Source of the DNA: JBHELQ01 sp046262995
GTDB taxonomy: Bacteria > Actinomycetota > Thermoleophilia > Solirubrobacterales > Thermoleophilaceae
DNA: 61,966 nt
Reading direction: 5' to 3'
Assembly (NCBI GenBank): GCA_046262995.1
Contig: JBHELQ010000139.1
Location: forward strand, 1 to 61,966
Shown: one piece after another, positions 23,784 through 32,157 of the stretch
Layout: each line of letters starts with the position of its first letter
Position numbering within the stretch: the first letter of the stretch is position 1
Notes under the pieces: model-generated
What the model was told of the DNA's origin: nothing
Database searches by the model: none
The model's input: the letters and a program-made list of their open reading frames with translations, nothing else
Program-made: the position numbers and the translations under genes

Positions 23784-25607
23784 ATGGCTACGACTACGAC
23801 CACCACCGTTGAGCGCACGACCGAGCGCCCCGTAGCGCTCGACGCCGAGACCGTCTGCGAGGCCTTCCAGCGCACCGCGGAGGCGCACCCCGACCGCGTC
23901 GCCCTGCGCACGAAGGGCGACGAGTTCTGCTGCACCTGGGGCGAGTACGCGGAGCGCGTGCGCGAGCTCGCCGCCGGCTTCGCGGCCCTGGGCCTGGAGA
24001 AGGGCGACACGCTGGCGCTGATGCTCACGAACCGCCCGGAGTTCCATCTGGCGGATGCCGCGGGCATGCACCTGGGGGCCACCTGCTTCTCGATCTACAA
24101 CACCTACTCGCCGGAGCAGATCGACTTCCTGGTCAGCGACGCCGAGAATCGGATCGCCGTGACAGAGCAGGCATTTCTGGACCGCGTCCTGGCCGCGCGC
24201 GACGGCGACAACGCGCTGGAGCACGTGATCGTGGTCGACGGCGATGCGCCCGAGGGCGTCATGACCCTCGACGAGCTGGCCGAGCGGGGCGAGGACGACT
24301 TCGACTTCGAGGCCGCCTGGCGCGCGGTCGAACCCGACGACGTGAACATGCTGATCTACACGAGCGGAACGACCGGGAACCCCAAGGGCGTCGAGATCAC
24401 CCATCGCAACCAGGTCGAGTGCACCCGCTCCTACGACGAGGTGATCCGCTTCCCCGACGGCGGCCGGGTGGTCTCCTACCTGCCGATGGCCCACGTCGCC
24501 GAGCGCAACGTGAGCCAGTACCTGCCGATGCTGTGCGGCTTCACCGTCACCTGCTGCCCGAACCCACGCGAGATCAACGAGTACCTGCCCGAGGTGCGTC
24601 CCACCTGGTTCTTCGCGGTTCCGCGGATCTGGGAGAAGCTCAAGGCCGGGCTCGAGGCGATGCTCGACAAGCTCGAGGACGAGGAGCAGAAGGAGAAGGT
24701 CAAGGGGGCGGTCGAGGTCGGCCTGGAGCGGGTCAGGCTGATCCAGGCGGGCGAGGAGGTGCCCGACGACCTCGAGGACCGCTGGCGCGAGGCCGACGAG
24801 CAGGTGCTGTCGAACATCCGCGACATGCTGGGTCTCAACGAGCTCGACTCCTGCAACGTGGGAGCGGCCCCGACGCCCCCCGAGGTGATCGAGTTCTTCC
24901 ACGCGCTCGGAATCCCGCTCGCGGAGCTGTGGGGCATGTCCGAGACCACGGGCGCGGGCACCTGCAACCCGCCGGACCGGATCAAGATCGGGACGGTCGG
25001 CCCGGCCATTCCGGGCATCGAGATCAAGGCGGCCGAGGACGGCGAGATGCTGATCAAGGGCCCGGTGGTCATGAAGGGCTACCGCAAGCTGCCGGACAAG
25101 ACCCAGGAGGAGATGACCGACGACGGCTTCTTCAAGACCGGCGACATCATCGAGGTGGACGACGACGGCTACGTCAAGATCGTCGACCGCAAGAAGGAGC
25201 TGATCATCAACGCGGCGGGCAAGAACATGTCACCCGCCAACATCGAGTCGAAGCTCAAGTCGGCGGGCCCGCTCATCGGCCAGGCGGTGGCGATCGGCGA
25301 CAAGCGCTCCTACAACGTGGCCCTGATCACGATCGACTCGGACGCCCTTCCGAGCCTGAAGAAGGAGCACGGTCTGGACGGGTCGCTCGAGGAGCTCTGC
25401 AAGGACGAGCGAGTGGTCGAGTCGATCTCGAAGGAGGTCGACAAGGCCAACGACGACCTGGCGCGCGTCGAGCAGATCAAGAAGTTCACGATCATCCCGG
25501 CCGAGTGGGAGCCGGGCGGCGACGAGCTGACGCCGACGATGAAGCTCAAGCGCAAGCCGATCGAGCAGAAGTACGAAGAGGAGATCGAGGCGCTGTACCA
25601 GAAGTAG
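23784..25607 (+). CDS. Long-chain acyl-CoA synthetase, AMP-forming (FadD15-like)
   Basis: 607 residues of the ANL superfamily. The ATP-binding loop is LIYTSGTTGNPKGVEITH. LWGMSETTGAG, TGDIIEVDDDGYVKIVDRKKELIINAAGKNMSP and the C-terminal catalytic lysine in LTPTMKLKRKP follow in order. It activates fatty acids to acyl-CoA via acyl-AMP. A mid-protein acidic helical insert (about 295-345, EDEEQKEKVKGAVEVG) is typical of long-chain members. The start ATG has GGGAGGAGC upstream at 23770-23778. It is inserted between rseP and ispG, which are usually adjacent. Chain-length preference is unknown. Confidence 0.92.
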   Translation: MATTTTTTVERTTERPVALDAETVCEAFQRTAEAHPDRVALRTKGDEFCCTWGEYAERVRELAAGFAALGLEKGDTLALMLTNRPEFHLADAAGMHLGATCFSIYNTYSPEQIDFLVSDAENRIAVTEQAFLDRVLAARDGDNALEHVIVVDGDAPEGVMTLDELAERGEDDFDFEAAWRAVEPDDVNMLIYTSGTTGNPKGVEITHRNQVECTRSYDEVIRFPDGGRVVSYLPMAHVAERNVSQYLPMLCGFTVTCCPNPREINEYLPEVRPTWFFAVPRIWEKLKAGLEAMLDKLEDEEQKEKVKGAVEVGLERVRLIQAGEEVPDDLEDRWREADEQVLSNIRDMLGLNELDSCNVGAAPTPPEVIEFFHALGIPLAELWGMSETTGAGTCNPPDRIKIGTVGPAIPGIEIKAAEDGEMLIKGPVVMKGYRKLPDKTQEEMTDDGFFKTGDIIEVDDDGYVKIVDRKKELIINAAGKNMSPANIESKLKSAGPLIGQAVAIGDKRSYNVALITIDSDALPSLKKEHGLDGSLEELCKDERVVESISKEVDKANDDLARVEQIKKFTIIPAEWEPGGDELTPTMKLKRKPIEQKYEEEIEALYQK

Positions 25608-25677
25608 GGGCGCTTCGGCGCGGCCCGACCGCGCGAGGTACCGCGTGGGCCGAGTTTATTGCGATATGAGTAACAAA

Positions 25678-25703
25678 GTCGGCCCACACTCGTGTGGACC
25701 GAC
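25678..25703. promoter_or_regulatory. 26-bp dyad upstream of ispG, candidate operator
   Basis: GTCGG-C-CCACAC (25678-25689) faces GTGTGG-A-CCGAC (25692-25703) across TC, with one mismatch. The dyad centre is about 37 bases upstream of the ispG start, so if ispG is leaderless the site overlaps the -35 region. An unusually A+T-rich patch (TTTATTGCGATATGAGTAAC) precedes it. No U-tract follows, which argues against an intrinsic terminator for the upstream gene. Confidence 0.5.
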
Positions 25704-25713
25704 GGGCCCTAGA

Positions 25714-25719
25714 TACCCT
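25714..25719 (+). promoter_or_regulatory. Candidate -10 box (TACCCT) for ispG
   Basis: TACCCT fits TANNNT and ends 8 bases before GTG 25728 with no Shine-Dalgarno. Confidence 0.5.
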
Positions 25720-25727
25720 TAGCCCTC

Positions 25728-27002
25728 GTGGCTTCCAAGCGGCAGATCAACGTCGGCGGGGTGCCGATCGGAGGTGGCGCTCCGGTCGCGGTCCAGTCGA
25801 TGACGAAGACGGAGACCGCGGACCTCGAGGCGACCCTCAAGCAGGTCCGGGATATCGCGGACGCCGGCGCCGATCTGGTCCGGCTGGCGGTACCGCGCGA
25901 GAAGGACATCGAGGCGCTGGCGCAGATCGTGCCCCAGTCGCCGATCCCGGTCATCGCCGACATCCACTTCAACTACACGCTGGCGCTGAAGGCGATCGAC
26001 GCGGGCGCCCACTGCGTCCGGATCAACCCGGGCAACATCGGCGGGCACGACAAGGTCGGCCAGGTCGTGGAGAAGGCGCGGGCGGCCGCGATCCCGATGC
26101 GGATCGGGGTGAACTCGGGGTCGCTGCCCAAGCACCTGCACGAGCTGGAGCGCGAGAGCCCGGTCGAGGCGCTGGTCGCCGCGGCGATCGAGCAGGTCGA
26201 GCTGATGGAGACGCTCGAGTTCCACGACTTCAAGGTCTCGATCAAGTCGACGAGCGTGCCGAACACGATCGCCTCCAACCGGCTGCTGGCCGAGAAGGTC
26301 GACTATCCCCTGCACATCGGCATCACCGAGGCCGGGACGAAGTGGTCCGGATCGCTGAAGTCGTCGGTCGGCCTCGGCACGCTGCTGGCGGACGGGATCG
26401 GCGACACGATCCGGATCTCCCTGTCGACGTTCCACGCCGAGGAGGAGGTCAAGGTCGCCTGGGAGATCCTCAAGGCGCTGAAGCTCCGCGAGCGGGGCCC
26501 GGTCCTGATCGCCTGCCCGACCTGCGGCCGGCTGCAGTTCGACATGGACACGGTCGTGGCCGAGATCGAGCAGCGCCTGGAGGGCTACGGCGAGCCGATC
26601 GAGGTGGCCGTGCTGGGCTGCGCCGTGAACGGGTTGGGGGAGGCCTCGCACGCGGACTTCGGGATCACCGGCGCCAAGAACGAGGGCCTGGTGTTCGCGC
26701 ACGGGAAGCCCCTGCGCAAGGTGCCTCAGGACGAGCTGGTCGAGGCCCTGTTCGCCGAGATCGACCGTTCCCTCGCCGAGGGCCGCACCGTCGTCGACGA
26801 GCGCAAGGCCGCCGAGGGCGCCGAGTGGCTCGAGCGGATCGAGGAGGAGAACGCCGGTGAGCTCACGCCCGAGCGCCTGGCGGCCATGGAGGCCGCCGCG
26901 GCGTCCGAGGGCGGCGAGCCGCTCCCGATGGCGCCGAAGTCGGCCGTGAAGCTCGACGAAGAGGCCTCGCCGACCGCCGGCCGCCGCTTCACTCGGGTGT
27001 AA
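25728..27002 (+). CDS. ispG: (E)-4-hydroxy-3-methylbut-2-enyl-diphosphate synthase IspG
   Basis: 424 residues of the bacterial two-domain type. The TIM-barrel part has GGAPVAVQSMTKTETADLEA, RINPGNIGG and GVNSGSLPKHLHE. The C-terminal iron-sulfur domain has LIACPTCGRLQFD and VLGCAVNGLGEASHADFGI, giving the three Fe-S cysteines. The usual NGPGE is NGLGE here. It reduces MEcPP to HMBPP, the penultimate MEP step. A charged C-terminal extension of about 50 residues follows the core. The 3' end overlaps the convergent GGDEF gene by 14 bases. Confidence 0.96.
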   Translation: MASKRQINVGGVPIGGGAPVAVQSMTKTETADLEATLKQVRDIADAGADLVRLAVPREKDIEALAQIVPQSPIPVIADIHFNYTLALKAIDAGAHCVRINPGNIGGHDKVGQVVEKARAAAIPMRIGVNSGSLPKHLHELERESPVEALVAAAIEQVELMETLEFHDFKVSIKSTSVPNTIASNRLLAEKVDYPLHIGITEAGTKWSGSLKSSVGLGTLLADGIGDTIRISLSTFHAEEEVKVAWEILKALKLRERGPVLIACPTCGRLQFDMDTVVAEIEQRLEGYGEPIEVAVLGCAVNGLGEASHADFGITGAKNEGLVFAHGKPLRKVPQDELVEALFAEIDRSLAEGRTVVDERKAAEGAEWLERIEEENAGELTPERLAAMEAAAASEGGEPLPMAPKSAVKLDEEASPTAGRRFTRV

Positions 27003-29022
27003 CGGCCGCCTCGCGCTCGATCACGCGCGCGAACGTCTGGATCACGTGCGGGTCGAACTGCCTGCCCGAGCAGCGTTGCAGCTCGTTCAGGGCCTGCTCG
27101 GTCGAGACGGCCTCCCGGTAGGGGCGGTCGGAGACCATCGCGTGGAAGGCGTCGCAGACGGCGACGACGCGGGATCCAAGCGGGATCTCCTCCGCCTCCA
27201 GGCCGTCGGGGTAGCCGCGGCCGTTCCAGTGCTCGTGGCTGAAGCGAACCAGGCGGGCGACCGGCCGTAGGGCGGGGGCGGAGGCGAGGATTCGCTCGCC
27301 GATGATCGTGTGGCGGCGCATGAAGACCCACTCCTCCTCGTCCAGCGGACCGGGCTTGTTCAGGATGGCGTCGGGAATCGCGATCTTGCCGACGTCGTGC
27401 AGCTCGGCTGCGCGGCCCAGCTCGTCGAGCTCCTCGTTGCCCATGCCGAGCGCCCGGCCCACGGCGTGCGCCAGGTCGGCCACGTCGTCCAGGTGCGCGC
27501 GCAGGTTCGGCTCGCGCTCGTGCAGGCTCGACAGGAGCACGTCGCGGCTCTGGCGGGCGGCGGACGGCCGGCCGTGGTGCTTGTGGCCGTACATGCGGCG
27601 ATCCGCGAGCAGGAGCACGGTCGAGGCGTCCGAGGCCTCGTTAGGAATCAGCACCGAGCCGTACGAGCTGTCGACCACGAATCCCTCGCCCTGGTCGCTG
27701 AGGGCGGTCGCCGCGGAGGCCACGACAAGCTCGCTGCCCAGACGGCCCGGTCGCGCGAGGACGCAGAACTCGTCGCCGCCCAGGCGGTAGGCGCCGCCGT
27801 GGGGCTGCACGGCCTCGGCCAGGCGCTGGCCGAGCCTGGCCAGGAGCTGGTCGCCCGCGGGGTGGCCGTAGCTGTCGTTGTAGCTCTTGAAGCCGTTCAG
27901 GTCGAAGAAGATCAGCAGGCGCGGGTCGCCAAGGCTGCAGGTCTTGAGCGCGTCGTCGAGGTCGCTCAGGAGCCGGCGGCGGTTTCCGAGACCGGTCAGC
28001 GGGTCGGTCAGCGCCTCCGTGCGGCTGTGGCCGAGCATGCGCAGGTTCTCCGCGAAGGTCAGGGCCATCCGCGCGATCCCGGCCAGCACGGCCGCGGTTG
28101 CGAGGGCGATCGCGAGCGTCGTGACCCGGCGCTCGTGGTCGAACACGAGGATGCCGAGCGCCACGGCCATGAAGACGGCCGGAACGGCGAGCACGCGCCA
28201 GCCCTCGAGGCGGGAGTCGGCCCGGCGCTTCACGGGCTGCCAGGCGGCGGCGGCGATCAGCAGGGTCGACGCGGGCCAGAGCGTGTCGAGCAGGGTGCCC
28301 TCGACGTAGCTTCCGTTGGCGACGACGAACAGGTACCAGCTGTCGGCGATCGCGCTCAGCACCAGGCCCGCGCCAAGAACCGCCCACATGCGGCCGGGGC
28401 GCCAGCCCGTGAGGGCGATTGCCGCCACCACGAAGGCGAGCAGCAGCAGGTCCCCCAGCGGGTACGCGAGATTCGTGGCTATGGCCGCGGGGCTGCCGCT
28501 CCCGGCATCCGCGATCGGCTGGAAGACGAGCGCGGCGCCGAGCGCCGCCGCCGAGAGGGCGCCGAGCAGTCCGTCGAGCCACAGGCTCGCCCGGAAGCGC
28601 TTGACCCTCGAGCGCAGCAGCAACAGCATCGCCACGTAGCTCGCCGGATAGAAGAACAGCCAGCCCGCGTCCGCCAGCGACGGGAAGGGCGGCTCGTCCA
28701 TGTCGCCGAACGCGGTCGTGAAGTAGATGTCCGAGGCCGCCCAGACCGCCAGGGCCACGCCGACGATCAGCCATGGCAGCCGTTCCCTGCGGAGCAGCGG
28801 GACGCGGGCGAGGCAGATGACGGCCGACGCGATCAGCAGCCCGTCGTAGATCGGCGTCTCGGCGCTCGTCACGGCCTGCCCGCCGACGCCGGTCAGGGTG
28901 TGCAGGGCATAGAGCGCCCAGACGGCCGCCAGGACCGTGGCTACGGCCAGGGGACCATGTTGGATGTGGCGGGGGCGCGGCATGCCAGGGATCACGACGA
29001 CTCGCACGAGATTTGTCGGCAA
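26989..29022 (-). CDS. Membrane GGDEF and HD-GYP domain protein (c-di-GMP turnover)
   Basis: 677 residues. The N-terminal half has about ten hydrophobic segments (residues 24-320) forming a membrane sensor of unknown type. A GGDEF domain follows, with FFDLNGFKSYNDSYGHPAGD and the intact catalytic GGDEF at 415-419. The RxxD product-inhibition site is not seen (the residues before are AVQPHGGAYRL). An HD-GYP phosphodiesterase domain ends the protein, with LHDVGKIAIP (HD at 542-543) and HEHWNGRGYPDGL. It can therefore plausibly both make and degrade c-di-GMP. Start is TTG 29022, with AAAGGGAG upstream; ATG 28983 is an alternative. It is divergent from proS. Confidence 0.88.
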   Translation of the reverse strand: MPTNLVRVVVIPGMPRPRHIQHGPLAVATVLAAVWALYALHTLTGVGGQAVTSAETPIYDGLLIASAVICLARVPLLRRERLPWLIVGVALAVWAASDIYFTTAFGDMDEPPFPSLADAGWLFFYPASYVAMLLLLRSRVKRFRASLWLDGLLGALSAAALGAALVFQPIADAGSGSPAAIATNLAYPLGDLLLLAFVVAAIALTGWRPGRMWAVLGAGLVLSAIADSWYLFVVANGSYVEGTLLDTLWPASTLLIAAAAWQPVKRRADSRLEGWRVLAVPAVFMAVALGILVFDHERRVTTLAIALATAAVLAGIARMALTFAENLRMLGHSRTEALTDPLTGLGNRRRLLSDLDDALKTCSLGDPRLLIFFDLNGFKSYNDSYGHPAGDQLLARLGQRLAEAVQPHGGAYRLGGDEFCVLARPGRLGSELVVASAATALSDQGEGFVVDSSYGSVLIPNEASDASTVLLLADRRMYGHKHHGRPSAARQSRDVLLSSLHEREPNLRAHLDDVADLAHAVGRALGMGNEELDELGRAAELHDVGKIAIPDAILNKPGPLDEEEWVFMRRHTIIGERILASAPALRPVARLVRFSHEHWNGRGYPDGLEAEEIPLGSRVVAVCDAFHAMVSDRPYREAVSTEQALNELQRCSGRQFDPHVIQTFARVIEREAAVTPE

Positions 29023-29064
29023 AAGCGGCCGCTCCCTTTACATCGCGCGCGCGGGTCGGACATC

Positions 29065-29070
29065 TAGACT
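29065..29070 (+). promoter_or_regulatory. Candidate -10 box (TAGACT) for proS
   Basis: TAGACT ends 10 bases before the proS ATG; no Shine-Dalgarno lies between. A very short leader or leaderless start is expected. Confidence 0.45.
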
Positions 29071-29080
29071 CGGGCGCCCG

Positions 29081-30778
29081 ATGAGCCGCCTCTCGAGCTA
29101 CTTCCTGCCCATGCTCAAGGAGGCGCCGGCCGACGCCGAGGCCGTCTCGCATCGCCTGATGGTCAGGGCCGGCCTGGCGCGGCAGCTCGGGGCCGGCATG
29201 TGGACCTGGCTGCCGGCGGGCTGGCGCTCCCACCAGCGGGCGGTGGGGATCATCCGCGAGGAGATGGACGCGATCGGGGCGCAGGAGATGCTCATGCCGG
29301 TGCTCCAGCCCGCTGAGCTCTGGAAGCGGAGCGGCCGCTACGCGATCGACGAGCTGTTCAAGCTGCAGGACCGGCGCGGCTCCGAGCTGGTGCTGGCGAT
29401 GACGCACGAGGAGTCGCTCACCTGGCACGTGGCGCGCGAGATCCGCTCCTACCGCGAGCTCCCGAAGATCCTCTACCACTTCCAGACGAAGGAGCGAGAC
29501 GAGCCCCGTCCGCGCGCCGGCGTCCTGCGCACGCGCGAGTTCGTGATGAAGGACTCCTACACCTTCGACCGTGACGGCGAGGGCCTCGACCGCTCCTACG
29601 GCCTGCACGTACAGGCCTACGACCGAATCCTCGAGCGCTCGGGCCTCGAGTGGTACCGGGTGGAGTCCGACGTCGGCATGATGGGCGGCCTCGGAGCGCA
29701 CGAGTACATGGCGCCATGTGCGGCGGGCGAGAACGAGGTCGCGCTGTCGGATGCCGGATACGCCGCCAACGTCGAGGTGGCGAGCGGCCGGCCTCAGCCG
29801 ATCGAGGGGCTACCCGAGCCGCTCGACTCGCCTGAGCCCGTGGAGACGCCGGGGGCCGGCACGATCGAGCAGGTCTCCCGGGTCCTGGAGCTGCCCGCTG
29901 GCACGCTGATCAAGGCGATGCCCGTGTTCCTGGAGGGACGAGGCCCGCTCCTGGTCGTGCTGCGCGGAGACCATCGCCTGAACGAGGTCAAGCTCCAGAA
30001 CGCCCTCGGCGCGCCGGTCAGGGCGGCGGACGAGGAGGAGGTGCGTGAGGCCTTCGGCGCCGAGCCCGGCTTCATCGGACCCGTGGGGGCGAGGGTGGAG
30101 GTGGTCGCGGACGAGTCGCTCAGGGACCAGCGGGGCCTGGTGGCGGGCGCCAACCAGCCGGACCTACATCTCCGCGGCGTCGAGCCCGGACGCGACTTCG
30201 AGCCCACGTGGGCCGACGTGCGCGCCGTCGAGGCAGGCGACAGCTGCCCGAACGGGGGCACGATCCGGATCGAGCCGGCGATCGAGGTAGGCAACATCTT
30301 CAAGCTCGGGACCCGCTACTCCGAGCCGCTGGGCGCGACCTACCTGGACGAGCAGGGAACCGAGCAGCTCGTCTGGATGGGCTCGTATGGGATCGGCCCG
30401 GCGCGCATCCTCGCGGCGGGGATCGAGCAGTACGCCGACGAGCAGGGCATCTCCTGGCCGCGGTCGCTGGCGCCCTTCGACGTGCACCTGGTCTCGCTCG
30501 GAAAGGAGGGAGAGCCGGCCGCCGAGACGGCGGACCGGCTGTACGCGGAGCTCGGCGAAGCCGGCCTCGAGGTCGTGTACGACGACCGCGAGGCGAGCGC
30601 CGGGGAGAAGTTCGCGGAGGCCGAGCTGCTCGGCTGCCCCCTGCGCCTGACGATCGGCAGGAAGAGCGTGGAGGCCGGCGAGGTCGAGGCGCAGGTGCGC
30701 AGAGGGCGGGAAAAGCGCTCGCTACCGCTGGACCGCGCGGCCGAGGCGGCCACTGAGCTTTGGCGCGACCTGCCCTGA
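29081..30778 (+). CDS. proS: Prolyl-tRNA synthetase
   Basis: 565 residues, bacterial type. Class II motif 2 is in FQTKERDEPRPRAGVLRTREFVMKD-region (about residues 137-160). The editing insert lies between about residues 225 and 380 (LVVLRGDHRLNEVKLQ, GARVEVVADESLRDQRG). Motif 3 is MGSYGIGPARILAAGIEQ, and the C-terminal anticodon-binding domain starts near residue 465 (FDVHLVSLG). It charges tRNA-Pro. It overlaps the next gene by 19 bases. Confidence 0.96.
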   Translation: MSRLSSYFLPMLKEAPADAEAVSHRLMVRAGLARQLGAGMWTWLPAGWRSHQRAVGIIREEMDAIGAQEMLMPVLQPAELWKRSGRYAIDELFKLQDRRGSELVLAMTHEESLTWHVAREIRSYRELPKILYHFQTKERDEPRPRAGVLRTREFVMKDSYTFDRDGEGLDRSYGLHVQAYDRILERSGLEWYRVESDVGMMGGLGAHEYMAPCAAGENEVALSDAGYAANVEVASGRPQPIEGLPEPLDSPEPVETPGAGTIEQVSRVLELPAGTLIKAMPVFLEGRGPLLVVLRGDHRLNEVKLQNALGAPVRAADEEEVREAFGAEPGFIGPVGARVEVVADESLRDQRGLVAGANQPDLHLRGVEPGRDFEPTWADVRAVEAGDSCPNGGTIRIEPAIEVGNIFKLGTRYSEPLGATYLDEQGTEQLVWMGSYGIGPARILAAGIEQYADEQGISWPRSLAPFDVHLVSLGKEGEPAAETADRLYAELGEAGLEVVYDDREASAGEKFAEAELLGCPLRLTIGRKSVEAGEVEAQVRRGREKRSLPLDRAAEAATELWRDLP

Positions 30779-31395
30779 CAGCCAGGCGGCTGCTGGGCCT
30801 GGACCGCTCCGGTCCGCCACCGCCCGAGACGCTGCCGTCCCAGCCGCTCAGGCCCTGGACCATCCCGAACGCAGTCGGGTACGTCCGGATCGCCCTGGTT
30901 CCGGTGTTCCTGGTGCTGGCGCTGTCGTCCGGAGACGGCCGTAAGGCGCTCCCGAGCGTGGTGTTCGCCGTCATTGCCTGGAGCGACTACCTGGACGGCA
31001 TGCTGGCCCGGATCACCGGCCAGTACAGCAGGCTCGGCACGCTGCTGGACCCCCTGACCGACCGGCTGCTCGTGGTCTCGGGGGCCGTCGTGACCTGGCA
31101 CTACGAGCTGCTGCCGCGCTGGGCGCTCGCGGTGCTGGCCGCACGGGAGCTCTTCATGGTGGTAGTGGGTCAGCTCGCCCTGCGGCGCGGGCTCGATCTA
31201 GAGGTGAACATGCTGGGGCGCTGGGCTGTCTGGCCGACGATGTTCGCGATCGCCACCGCGCTGATGGTGGAGACCTGGGTCTCGGCCGCGTTGCTGTACC
31301 TGGGGCTCGCAATGACGCTTGCGGCCACGGCGCTGTACGTTCAAGATGGACTGCGCCGCCTGCGCCAGCGGCCGGAAGCCTCAAGCTCTACTTGA
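30760..31395 (+). CDS. CDP-alcohol phosphatidyltransferase (PgsA-like)
   Basis: 211 residues with about four to five hydrophobic segments. The family active site is SDYLDGMLAR with the second half SRLGTLLDPLTDR, i.e. the D-x2-D-G-x2-A-R-x8-G-x3-D-x3-D signature. It transfers a phosphatidyl group from CDP-diacylglycerol to an alcohol. Phosphatidylglycerophosphate synthase is the likeliest activity, but cardiolipin or inositol-phosphate variants share the motif. The start is the TTG at 30760, within the proS 3' end; no better ATG/GTG precedes the first hydrophobic segment. Confidence 0.88.
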   Translation: MARPALTARRLLGLDRSGPPPPETLPSQPLRPWTIPNAVGYVRIALVPVFLVLALSSGDGRKALPSVVFAVIAWSDYLDGMLARITGQYSRLGTLLDPLTDRLLVVSGAVVTWHYELLPRWALAVLAARELFMVVVGQLALRRGLDLEVNMLGRWAVWPTMFAIATALMVETWVSAALLYLGLAMTLAATALYVQDGLRRLRQRPEASSST

Positions 31396-31404
31396 TGCTG
31401 GCCC

Positions 31405-31410
31405 TATACT
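31405..31410 (+). promoter_or_regulatory. Candidate -10 box (TATACT) with leadered start
   Basis: TATACT lies 23 bases before the ATG at 31434, and a GAAAGGAG Shine-Dalgarno (31424-31431) sits between. This transcript would be leadered, unlike most promoters in the window. Confidence 0.45.
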
Positions 31411-31433
31411 GGCGCGACCCTTGAAAGGAGACC

Positions 31434-31691
31434 ATGGACACCTTCCCTGACCTTGGCGCGCTGTCCGACGACGAGTTGAAGGAGTTGATCCAGCAGCTCA
31501 CGCAGGAGGAGCAGGACGTCTCCTACCAACGCCGCATCCTGCACGGCAAGATCGACATCCTGCGCGCCGAGCTGGTGAACCGGCTGCGCAAGAAGCACGA
31601 GGAGGGCGAGTCTGCGATCACGGGCGCCGACGTGCAGCAGCTCACGGACATCCTCTCGGGCAAGGCGATCCCCGAAACGGACGCCGGATAG
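31434..31691 (+). CDS. RsiG-like small helical protein, putative c-di-GMP-binding anti-sigma factor
   Basis: 85 residues, almost all helix. Residues 26-41 read EQDVSYQRRILHGKID, matching the RsiG c-di-GMP signature E-x3-S-x2-R-x3-Q-x3-D except that His37 replaces Gln. The following LRAELVNRLRKK helix is also RsiG-like. In Streptomyces RsiG holds sigma WhiG when bound to c-di-GMP, and shorter homodimeric relatives are known in deep-branching actinobacteria. Here a single motif copy fits a homodimer. No sigma gene is adjacent; a GGDEF/HD-GYP gene lies 2.4 kb away. A strong GAAAGGAG supports the ATG. The family match is by motif, so function is inferred. Confidence 0.72.
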   Translation: MDTFPDLGALSDDELKELIQQLTQEEQDVSYQRRILHGKIDILRAELVNRLRKKHEEGESAITGADVQQLTDILSGKAIPETDAG

Positions 31692-31698
31692 GCCGGTC

Positions 31699-32157
31699 GT
31701 GCATTGCCCCGAATGCGGGTTCGTCAACGCCGAAGGCGCCAACTACTGCCAGAAGTGCGGCGCCTTCCTCGCCGAGCGCGAGAGCGACGGTGACACGACC
31801 GAGGCCTACCAGGTGGACGAGACCGGCGAGCTGAGGCCGGTCGACCTGGAGGAGGTCACGGGGGAGGGCGCGACGCTGGCCATCCGCTCCGGAGGCGGGC
31901 GGGCCGGAGAGGTGTTCAACGTCGCCGGCGAGCGTATGACGATCGGGCGGAGCCCGGAGGCCGAGATCTTCCTGGACGACGTCACCGTCTCCCGAAACCA
32001 TGCTCTGCTCGTGCGCCGGCGCGACGGGCTCTACATCGACGACCTGGGCTCGCTGAACGGCACATACGTGAACCGGCGCCGGATCGAGTCGCACAAGCTG
32101 CAGAACGGGGACGAGCTTCAGGTGGGCAAGTACAAGCTGACGTACCTCGACAAGTGA
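31699..32157 (+). CDS. Zinc-ribbon and FHA domain protein, GarA/OdhI-like
   Basis: 152 residues starting with GTG. The N-terminal zinc ribbon uses CPECG (residues 3-7) and CQKCG (17-21). A Thr-containing linker (SDGDTTEAYQVDETGEL) follows, which could be a Ser/Thr-kinase target as in GarA. The FHA domain (about 55-150) has ITIGR-type MTIGRSPEAEIFL, VSRNHALLV and LGSLNGTYVNRRRI, which together bind phospho-Thr. GarA/OdhI switch 2-oxoglutarate metabolism. The kinase is not in this window. It overlaps the MerR gene by 4 bases, as garA/odhI and ftsR do in actinobacteria. Confidence 0.9.
   Translation: MHCPECGFVNAEGANYCQKCGAFLAERESDGDTTEAYQVDETGELRPVDLEEVTGEGATLAIRSGGGRAGEVFNVAGERMTIGRSPEAEIFLDDVTVSRNHALLVRRRDGLYIDDLGSLNGTYVNRRRIESHKLQNGDELQVGKYKLTYLDK

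Noticed and set aside
22605..24902. 765-residue minus-strand frame over rseP and the acyl-CoA synthetase
   Set aside because: Composition (His/Val/Arg/Gly-rich) and antisense position mark it as a mirror frame.
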